A stretch of 30,057 nucleotides of DNA from a virus: IMG/VR virus record IMGVR_UViG_3300030329_000587, positions 1 to 30,057 of that record; one strand, 5' to 3'. Every line of letters starts with the position of its first letter. Position 1 is the first letter of the stretch. Below, in pieces: positions 16,819 through 22,428 of the stretch. The notes beneath the pieces are model-generated. The model had not been told where the DNA came from, searched no databases, and saw only the letters and a list, made by a program, of their open reading frames with translations. The translations under genes were made by a program, and so were the position numbers.

Positions 16819-17802
16819 TTAAGTTCTTACAGTTTGATTTGCGCCATAATTGATCTGATAGCACGACTCAGGACGGAGCCAGTTCGTTCCAAGAGCGAAC
16901 TTAGCAACCATCAAATGTCCTTGTCTGCGGATGTCATACTCAGATTCTACCTTCAAGCCCATTAACTGAACTGTTCCGATAGCTGAACGATGAAACCCGA
17001 CTGCAAGACACTTCCTGAAATCACCAATATAGCTATTATTGGTTTGAATCATGTTGCTGTCATGGCTTGTCACATTGGACAGAGGTGGGAGATGATTGGA
17101 CTTCAGGACATTGATTCCTGCAATCCTCAGAACTTCACCTTCTGCAAATGAACCAGACCCACCCCAATCACGATTGATGGCTTTAGTGCCTTCAACGATC
17201 TTGTAGTATTGGATCGGATCAAACACGACAAAGCGGTCACTTTCAGGAACATCATTCTGATCCATCATTCGCGCCATTGTCATGATATGCCCGGTGAGCT
17301 TGTCGCCGTCAATATCATCGGCATCATTCGCAAGTGCGATCTGATTAGCCGCAGAGGGTTTCCCGCCTGTGATATTAGCCGTCTGACCACCACCATTATG
17401 AACCTGAATCAGACAATTCTTATCGAACTTATTCGCAAGTGCCTGACCAAGTTGTTTCGCGTATTCACCGCGAACATCGTAATGATTAATCGCCTCATCC
17501 AGATTGGAAATGAAGACGTGTGAGATGAGAAGGCCATCGATATGCACAATTCTTTCATTGTGCTTGATCGCCGCCCCAAGAATTTCAGCACCGGGAGTAT
17601 GGTACTCGGCCGCAGACGTTCCCATTACTGGAAATTGTGCCGATTTCCCGGAAGAAATTGTGCGGTTCATGTGAAGAGGCTTCATGATGTTTAGTTCATC
17701 AAACGAAGTCAGAACTTCTCCACTAAATACCTTTAAAAATAAATCTAGTGCGCCACCTGACGCATTAACTTGACCTAATCGAGAGACTGTTGCCGCTGTC
17801 AT
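16819..17802 (-). CDS. Major capsid protein (T7 gp10A-like)
   Basis: A 327-aa protein of the T7 gp10A family (345 aa), an HK97-fold capsid subunit. Diagnostic stretches are LDLFLKVFSGEVLTSFDE near residue 20, SGKSAQFPVMGTSAAEYHTPG around 52-72 (T7: SGKSAQFPVLGRTQAAYLAPG), HIDGLLISHVFISNLDEAINHYDVR, and the C-terminal YDIRRQGHLMVAKFALGTNWLRPESC. A good Shine-Dalgarno sequence (AAAGGAT) precedes the ATG. A 131-bp non-coding region lies upstream and a strong terminator lies downstream, which suggests a separately boosted transcript. No frameshifted minor form can be recognised. Confidence 0.97.
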   Translation of the reverse strand: MTAATVSRLGQVNASGGALDLFLKVFSGEVLTSFDELNIMKPLHMNRTISSGKSAQFPVMGTSAAEYHTPGAEILGAAIKHNERIVHIDGLLISHVFISNLDEAINHYDVRGEYAKQLGQALANKFDKNCLIQVHNGGGQTANITGGKPSAANQIALANDADDIDGDKLTGHIMTMARMMDQNDVPESDRFVVFDPIQYYKIVEGTKAINRDWGGSGSFAEGEVLRIAGINVLKSNHLPPLSNVTSHDSNMIQTNNSYIGDFRKCLAVGFHRSAIGTVQLMGLKVESEYDIRRQGHLMVAKFALGTNWLRPESCYQINYGANQTVRT

Positions 17803-17933
17803 AAATTATCCTTTGGTTTGTGATTTTAAAACGGTTTCTAACCGCTTCTATTCTCACTTGGCAACGACGAAGATTATCCTCCGCAGAGGGTCAGCCCGCG
17901 CTTCTGTTTGAAAGAAGAGAAAAGTTACCGGGG
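17803..17933 (-). promoter_or_regulatory. Non-coding region upstream of the capsid gene with two small hairpins
   Basis: This is one of the few real gaps in the gene block. On the minus strand there is a CCTC-TGCG-GAGG hairpin (17878-17889) and nearer the gene CGGTT-AGA-AACCG (17832-17844), which extends with A-T and G-T pairs and is followed by TTTT. The second could be a weak terminator or part of a promoter. By analogy with the T7 phi10 promoter, a promoter for the phage RNA polymerase is expected here, but no sequence like the T7, T3 or SP6 consensus is present and I could not find a repeated promoter motif. The Shine-Dalgarno sequence for the capsid lies at its left end. Confidence 0.4.
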
Positions 17934-18722
17934 TTACGAATCTAACTCAGAAAGAGCCATCCGTTGTTCAATATTTTGGCGGTATGCAGGATCATTCCGA
18001 TACCGTGGATCGCGCATGGCTTCTGAAACCTGTGCCCATGAATTAAATCCATTGGCCGCTGTGTTCGGTCTGCCTTGCACTAAGTTTGGGGCAAAACCTG
18101 TCTCCTGCTTCCACAAAGCAACCATGGATCGAATCGCAAACTTATTCTTCTCTGCGTCTCCGCTGAGGGAATTATTGTAAGCATCAATCTCACCTTGGGA
18201 GAGGTTATCACCAGCCCATTTAATCATTTGTTGGAACTGTTCTTCACCCCCGGCCTCTGTGTAAGCATTTTGACGGTTTTGTTCGGCCAGCGATTGCTGA
18301 CCTTTGATGTAGCTGTCAACAAACTCCCGCGAGAGTCCTGAGTCAGCTAATTCTTGGTAGCTATTCTGTGACAGCTCACCACTATCTGTAAATTCCTTTT
18401 CAAATTTTGCATAGTCAAGCCCTTGTTCCGAGAGCATCCCCTTTGCCTGTTCTTCAGTAGTGTTTTCAACGGGGGTTTCTGGGGGGTCTGACTGTGGCTC
18501 TTGATTCTGTGAGCCCATCTTTGACTCAAGTTCTGAATAGGCCTTCGCCATATCTTCAGCACTATTAAACTTCTCAGGCAACCATTCAGGACGTTGTGGC
18601 TCTGGTGCTTCAAGCGTTGGTTCTTCTCCTTTGGTTTCTTCCGCTTCAGCCTTTGCCACCATTTCGTCAATGTATTCCTGCGATTGGGGCTCAGGGGTTT
18701 CCGTTGTTTGTACTTCTGGCAT
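17934..18722 (-). CDS. Capsid assembly scaffolding protein (T7 gp9-like)
   Basis: A 262-aa acidic protein between portal and capsid, where T7 has gp9 (307 aa). The first 75 residues are rich in Glu, Pro, Thr and Gln, followed by RPEWLPEKFNSAEDMAKAYSELESKMG, a common start motif of podovirus scaffolds. A helical middle (ISQ/NQ-rich) and a C-terminal region with SWAQVSEAMRDPRYRNDPAYRQNIEQRMALSE, the likely capsid-contact helix, complete it. It should guide procapsid assembly and leave before maturation. The Shine-Dalgarno sequence is weak. Confidence 0.92.
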   Translation of the reverse strand: MPEVQTTETPEPQSQEYIDEMVAKAEAEETKGEEPTLEAPEPQRPEWLPEKFNSAEDMAKAYSELESKMGSQNQEPQSDPPETPVENTTEEQAKGMLSEQGLDYAKFEKEFTDSGELSQNSYQELADSGLSREFVDSYIKGQQSLAEQNRQNAYTEAGGEEQFQQMIKWAGDNLSQGEIDAYNNSLSGDAEKNKFAIRSMVALWKQETGFAPNLVQGRPNTAANGFNSWAQVSEAMRDPRYRNDPAYRQNIEQRMALSELDS

Positions 18723-18748
18723 AAAATTTTTCTGAAAAACTTAGCGGA

Positions 18749-20380
18749 TTACGATGGTAGTTGTTCTGGGGCTGGCATCTGTGGCTGGGCTGGCATCTGT
18801 GGCTGGGCTGGCATCTGTTCACCACCTCCACCCATCATGTCCGGGCCGAATTGCTTAATAATCTCTGGGCTAGCAGACTTCAGAAGCTCATGGAATCGCT
18901 CCTGCTTCATCCTCTGTTCTGCTTGCTGGGCTTCTTGTTGCTTCTGTTCATCCGTCTTAATAAGTCCGTTCATCTCAATACCCCGCGCCGCGCCGACACG
19001 TTTAATGATCTCACCCATGTTCATTTCAGCCTGCACGCCTTGGGCTTGACCAAGCATCTGTATGTCATTCAGGAACTCAGTCAATCGGTTCAAGTCATCA
19101 GAGCGACCAAGCCCTTCAAGGCCTGTGACGATCTGCGGTCTGACAGATTCTTCAGGCATTGCAGGTAGCTCACCCTTGGTTTCTAATTTCTCAAGAATGA
19201 TCTTGACCATGGGGAGCTGAAACGATGTGGATAAGAGGCTGAACACGCCGCCCAAACTAGACTCAAGCTCCTGCGCCATGAATCGAATCTCTTCCGCAGT
19301 CACACGCTCTGCATCTCTGCGGATCGCGCTGTTAAGAAGGAACGAATAGCTCAGGCGTTCACTTAATTTCCCGATAGTTTGTTCTGCAATCCTGAAATCA
19401 TTGAACTTCTCCATTTGCAGGACGGTGACATCATTTGATGATCCCGCAATGATCCCGCCGTTAGGTGTTTCAGCAAGATCCATTTCATTAGTGAAGCCAT
19501 TAGGATTTACCAGAAACAGAACCTTTGCGGCCGCGGCAGAGCCTTCAACGATGGCTTTGGTAAGAGTCTCTAAGCTTTTGAGGTCACCATAGTAGGCTTC
19601 ACAATGGCCGCGTCCATAATCCTCCCCGTCTACTGATTCAAATTTTAAGGGTAACCATGGCAAGGTCTTCCCATCAGGATACAGTCCTTGTGATCCGGGT
19701 ATAACCTTGTCCTCAACCTCTTGATGAACATGCCATGCACCTTTGTTATCTTTCATGACACATGTAAATAGGTCGAACTCCTTATCTGGGTCATGCTCAC
19801 CACTTTGGTTACTGTCCACTAACCCTTTCGCCCGCTCTGGAAGCATCATCGGGGAAACGGTTTCACGGATGATCAGCTCTGTAAGGTTCCCTTCAAAATC
19901 TCGGTAGCAAACATATCGGTCTAAGGGGTAGACTCGCATCTTTCCATAGATCGGATCGGGCCAGCAGACAAGAGCGTTGCCGGAAACGATCAGGTGCTTA
20001 ATCGCCTCAAAGGTTTGGATGCGTATAGCAGAAGTCTCAATCTCACGCATAACTGCACGTTCAGCTCGGCTCATTGCTTCGTCAATCTGACCCTTGGATG
20101 CTTCCCGTGCTAGCTCGGCCTTCACGGTGTCATCCATGATGAGCTTAAAGAACGGGGCATTTGGCGGCATTAAGGTTAGCAATAGTTTCGCCGCAAGATG
20201 GTTTACTCCGCGGGCTCCAAGGCTCTGATACGGAGTCTTGAAGTTGGTGGCAGAAGTAGCTCCTTCTTGTGGGTAAAGGGTCGGGATGGTGAGTTCCGAG
20301 CATTTCCTCGCCCGTTCAAGAAACGGGTTTCGCGCTGTGGCACCCTTTTCGTAACGTGCCCTGAGACTTTTCTTTTCCAT
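18749..20380 (-). CDS. Portal (head-tail connector) protein, T7 gp8-like
   Basis: A 543-aa protein, close to T7 gp8 (536 aa). The N-terminal ARYEKGATARNPFLERARKCSELTIPTLYP and GARGVNHLAAKLLLTLMPPNAPFFKL match the family core (T7: R...A..R.......P.l.P....., G...v.nLa.kLm.aLFP). The middle has GRGHCEAYYGDLKSLETLTKAIVEGSAAAAKVLFLVNPNG and the later RDAERVTAEEIRFMAQELESSLGGVFSLLS, also typical. The last 20 residues are a QMPAQP repeat. It forms the dodecameric ring through which DNA is packaged. The start overlaps the upstream stop (TAATG) behind an AGGA sequence. Confidence 0.96.
   Translation of the reverse strand: MEKKSLRARYEKGATARNPFLERARKCSELTIPTLYPQEGATSATNFKTPYQSLGARGVNHLAAKLLLTLMPPNAPFFKLIMDDTVKAELAREASKGQIDEAMSRAERAVMREIETSAIRIQTFEAIKHLIVSGNALVCWPDPIYGKMRVYPLDRYVCYRDFEGNLTELIIRETVSPMMLPERAKGLVDSNQSGEHDPDKEFDLFTCVMKDNKGAWHVHQEVEDKVIPGSQGLYPDGKTLPWLPLKFESVDGEDYGRGHCEAYYGDLKSLETLTKAIVEGSAAAAKVLFLVNPNGFTNEMDLAETPNGGIIAGSSNDVTVLQMEKFNDFRIAEQTIGKLSERLSYSFLLNSAIRRDAERVTAEEIRFMAQELESSLGGVFSLLSTSFQLPMVKIILEKLETKGELPAMPEESVRPQIVTGLEGLGRSDDLNRLTEFLNDIQMLGQAQGVQAEMNMGEIIKRVGAARGIEMNGLIKTDEQKQQEAQQAEQRMKQERFHELLKSASPEIIKQFGPDMMGGGGEQMPAQPQMPAQPQMPAPEQLPS
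18771..18818 (-). repeat. 18-bp tandem repeat at the 3' end of the portal gene
   Basis: The unit GCTGGCATCTGTGGCTGG occurs 2.67 times without a mismatch (18771-18788, 18789-18806, 18807-18818). It is in frame and encodes QMPAQP repeats at the portal C-terminus. Copy number could change by slippage without breaking the frame. Confidence 0.9.
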
Positions 20381-20724
20381 TAAGTCCTAGCGTATCCGAT
20401 ATTAAGTCCTGATTTGGTTGGGCCTGTCGGGATGGATAGACCTTTCGGAGTCAGCGTGTCACGCCGCATCCGTGTGGAGCGTTTAGTCTGTGCCGCAGTC
20501 TTGAGAGAAGGACCGCCTTTCTCATCTGCCATTTCGTTAGCCATAGCAAGGTCTTCTTCTTGCTCTTGTGCAATCATTTGTTCTTTTTGCTCCGCTAACG
20601 CTTTTTCTTGAGCCGCTTTTTGTTCTTTAGCCGCTTTTTTTTGATCTTTGCGAGTCTCTTCCGCTGTGTAAGCACCATAAACTGCCGCCGCCGCCGCAAT
20701 AGCGGTGTAAGTTGTAACACCCAT
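20380..20724 (-). CDS. Small protein before the portal gene, possible virion component
   Basis: A 114-aa protein. I use the ATG at 20722-20724 because AAGGAATAAC precedes it; a longer frame to 20850 would overprint the upstream gene. Residues 1-20 are hydrophobic (TTYTAIAAAAAVYGAY), followed by a long Lys/Glu/Gln/Ala coiled coil (about 20-65) and a basic, Thr/Arg-rich tail ending in GLSIPTGPTKSGLNIGYART. Position matches T7 gp6.7/gp7.3, small virion-associated proteins, and a similar hydrophobic start with a coiled coil and basic tail is frequent at this locus. The function is an inference from position. Confidence 0.6.
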   Translation of the reverse strand: MGVTTYTAIAAAAAVYGAYTAEETRKDQKKAAKEQKAAQEKALAEQKEQMIAQEQEEDLAMANEMADEKGGPSLKTAAQTKRSTRMRRDTLTPKGLSIPTGPTKSGLNIGYART

Positions 20725-20725
20725 G

Positions 20726-20908
20726 TTATTCCTTTTGCATTTGTTTAAGCTTCCAAACCACCGAAGCTTGTCCCGCTTTAAACCAGATTTCACGGTCATC
20801 TTCATCAATCTGTGGGCACTTGTTCGGGTAAAGCCGATTAAGTTCCTCAACTAAATGATCTTGTATCCCCCAATCTAAGCCGGGAAGAAGCTTCTTGGTT
20901 TTAAACAT
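20726..20908 (-). CDS. Small hypothetical protein (DREIWFKAGQ motif)
   Basis: A 60-aa protein with a central PNKCPQIDEDDREIWFKAGQASVV stretch. Short proteins with this D..D.EIWFKAGQ..VV pattern recur near the structural genes of T7-like podoviruses and have no known role. It overlaps the end of the amidase gene by eight bases and lies one base before the next gene, so it is part of the same chain. The Shine-Dalgarno sequence is weak (AAAAAG). No membrane segment or catalytic motif is visible. Confidence 0.65.
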   Translation of the reverse strand: MFKTKKLLPGLDWGIQDHLVEELNRLYPNKCPQIDEDDREIWFKAGQASVVWKLKQMQKE

Positions 20909-21428
20909 TCTTTTTGGTGTCTGTTAATAGTGGGAACATGCTAGCACGGTTTTCTAAGTTGAAAGTCTTGAGGCTGTAACTGGTTTCAGCCCACCAATCT
21001 GCGACGTTAAAGACAGGGCACAAGGATGAGGTGTCGGTGCGGTTATGCCCGCAGACATCTGCTTCAGGATAAACTCGGACTAGGTAGCAACAAAGATGCG
21101 TCAAAGAGGTCATCTGCACCGCAGTATAATCAGGGGATTTGGCTTCGCCTTTGACGTTCCCGCCACCGATCAAACAGATGCCGATGCTGTCGTGATCCCG
21201 ACCTTTGCAATGGTTTCCTATCGCATAAAGAGGACGGCCTAGTTCTATGATTCCGTTTCTGCGAATCACATAATGGTAGCCAACATCCACGCATCCCTGT
21301 CGCATGTGAAGGGAGCGCATAAACTCCACGCCGTCATCATCATTAGGTTTTGTGAGTGAGCTGTGAATAACAATCAGGTTTGTATCTTCACGCTCTTTCC
21401 AATCCGGGCCGTAAGAGAATTTAGTCAC
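20901..21428 (-). CDS. N-acetylmuramoyl-L-alanine amidase (T7 lysozyme gp3.5-like)
   Basis: A 175-aa Amidase_2 enzyme that cleaves the amide bond between N-acetylmuramic acid and L-alanine. I choose the GTG at 21426-21428, which has AAGGAGG upstream; the frame continues to 21569 but overprints the nuclease gene. Zinc ligands by comparison with T7 lysozyme are H22 (VIHSS), H128 (CGHN) and C137 (CPVF), with Y51 (VGYHY) as the catalytic Tyr. The T7 Lys128 position is a Ser here (S135). T7 lysozyme also inhibits its RNA polymerase; whether this one does is unknown. Residues 150-175 extend past the T7 protein. A TGCTAGCA palindrome lies in that tail (20939-20946). Confidence 0.92.
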   Translation of the reverse strand: MTKFSYGPDWKEREDTNLIVIHSSLTKPNDDDGVEFMRSLHMRQGCVDVGYHYVIRRNGIIELGRPLYAIGNHCKGRDHDSIGICLIGGGNVKGEAKSPDYTAVQMTSLTHLCCYLVRVYPEADVCGHNRTDTSSLCPVFNVADWWAETSYSLKTFNLENRASMFPLLTDTKKNV

Positions 21429-21750
21429 TAATCTGCACCTCCTTGATGTCCCATGCCTTCCCAGCTCTGCGGACCAGAAAGAACTTAAACCAAGGAAATG
21501 CTTGAGCGGCCACCTTGAGCTTGACGTTGGCATCATCACGCATGAAGCCCTTGCACTCATGGATCTCAAAGCAGTCTTTTTTTATCACCAGAAAATCCGG
21601 CTTGTAAAAAGTCTTGAACGCCAGCCGTAGTCCCATGGGCTCGTATCTGTAATCAAGAATCTCTCCCGCCATCTTAAGAAGGTGAAGATAGTTTCCGTAA
21701 TCCCTTTCAAGTTTATTCTGCTTGTTCGGGTCATAGAATTGAGGCTTCAT
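21421..21750 (-). CDS. Phage endonuclease, PD-(D/E)XK type (DUF1064-like)
   Basis: A 109-aa protein. The ATG at 21748-21750 has AAGGA upstream and overlaps the upstream TGA as ATGA; the frame also opens earlier at a TTG without such support. The fold markers are an early Glu (NKLERDYGNYL), then YKPDFLVI and FEIHECKGF, giving the D...E-C-K core of a PD-(D/E)XK nuclease, and a later K.AAQAFPWFKFFLV. This matches the DUF1064 group of phage proteins, thought to act as structure-specific nucleases. It sits in the position of the T7 endonuclease I gene beside the amidase and could resolve branched DNA before packaging; this is inferred. Confidence 0.75.
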   Translation of the reverse strand: MKPQFYDPNKQNKLERDYGNYLHLLKMAGEILDYRYEPMGLRLAFKTFYKPDFLVIKKDCFEIHECKGFMRDDANVKLKVAAQAFPWFKFFLVRRAGKAWDIKEVQISD

Positions 21751-22205
21751 TCGATCCTTGTAAACTTGTTCATAGGAATGATCACGCAAGGCTCTTTATC
21801 CTGCGGATCGTTGCGGTCAAATCTACCAATGATTCCAATTTTGACATTCTCATTTCGGTTTGAGAAAACGCATCGATACAGTTCCGTTGAGTCTTCTATG
21901 TCGCTGTTCAGCTCAATGTATAGCCAGAAAGAAAGCCCTGTGTGGTCGCAGAATCTAATACCTGATTCGTATTTTTGGTATGACAGCCGGAACCCGCCCC
22001 ATTCTTCTAGCTGAGAATAGGAAACATGCCGCCGCTTGTATTCTCCGCAAGCGACAGCGTGACCACGATCATCGAAAAACAGGTAATCCCATGGGTAGTA
22101 TTTGGGCGTCATGAAAGCATCAATCCCCCCAAATTTTTCGGAGATTCTACGACGCACGGACTCTTGATTCTGCCAATGGCTGTGCGTCTCGTAGGTGGGG
22201 CGCAT
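21747..22205 (-). CDS. Putative nuclease-like protein (WDY...GEYKRR)
   Basis: A 152-aa protein. Near residues 35-60 is a pattern YYPWDYLFFDDRGHAVACGEYKRR, which fits a PD-(D/E)XK core (D, then E-x-K) with downstream helix YSQLEEWGGFRLS. The C-terminal half is beta-rich (RFCDHTGLSFWLYIELN, YRCVFSNRNENVKIGIIGRFD). I do not recognise the family and the nuclease call depends only on the spacing of D, E and K. It is flanked by a related-type nuclease and a small protein, each overlapping by one to four bases, so they are co-translated. Confidence 0.55.
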   Translation of the reverse strand: MRPTYETHSHWQNQESVRRRISEKFGGIDAFMTPKYYPWDYLFFDDRGHAVACGEYKRRHVSYSQLEEWGGFRLSYQKYESGIRFCDHTGLSFWLYIELNSDIEDSTELYRCVFSNRNENVKIGIIGRFDRNDPQDKEPCVIIPMNKFTRIE

Positions 22206-22426
22206 TAGAAGGGCTCGTCTTCTTTGCGGATCTCTGGCTGTGGTACGTCAGGCTTTTTTTCTTTCGGAGCCAAGAAAAGATTGAAGTCTGGATCGTTGTC
22301 TTTTTCTTTAAAACTGTTACTGAAAATTAGGAGCTTCGCGGTGCCAAGGCTCCCGCTGTAATACACTTCGCCTTTGGTTGTGGTGTTTTCCCACAAACCC
22401 GTCAGTTTTACTTTTTTATCTTCCAT
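22205..22426 (-). CDS. Small protein with SSB-like acidic C-terminal tip
   Basis: A 73-aa protein. The body KLTGLWENTTTKGEVYYSGSLGTAKLLIFSNSF with N.PDF.LFLAP resembles a widespread group of small phage proteins (DUF736-like beta barrels). The Lys/Pro-rich linker ends in RKEDEPF, which recalls the acidic-aromatic tip of single-stranded DNA-binding proteins (DDDIPF in E. coli SSB, terminal Phe in T7 gp2.5). Position directly after the RNA polymerase gene also matches the region where T7 keeps gp2.5. The role as an SSB is an inference. The gap to the polymerase stop is two bases and no Shine-Dalgarno sequence is evident. Confidence 0.6.
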   Translation of the reverse strand: MEDKKVKLTGLWENTTTKGEVYYSGSLGTAKLLIFSNSFKEKDNDPDFNLFLAPKEKKPDVPQPEIRKEDEPF

Positions 22427-22428
22427 GA

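Noticed and set aside
17209-17523. A 104-codon plus-strand frame
   Set aside because: It is antisense to the conserved capsid gene, with no ribosome-binding site or recognisable motif.
18347-18670. A 107-codon minus-strand frame overlapping the scaffold gene
   Set aside because: Its sequence is an out-of-frame reading of the scaffold gene (Lys/Gln/Pro-rich run), and the scaffold frame matches the family.
18594-19049. A 151-codon open frame on the plus strand
   Set aside because: It lies opposite the scaffold and portal genes, is rich in Cys, Trp, Phe and Ser as antisense frames of coding DNA are, and breaks the one-strand layout. It is a shadow.
20725-20850. The longer N-terminus of the protein before the portal gene
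   Set aside because: These codons overprint the upstream 60-aa gene, and the later ATG has the only good Shine-Dalgarno sequence.
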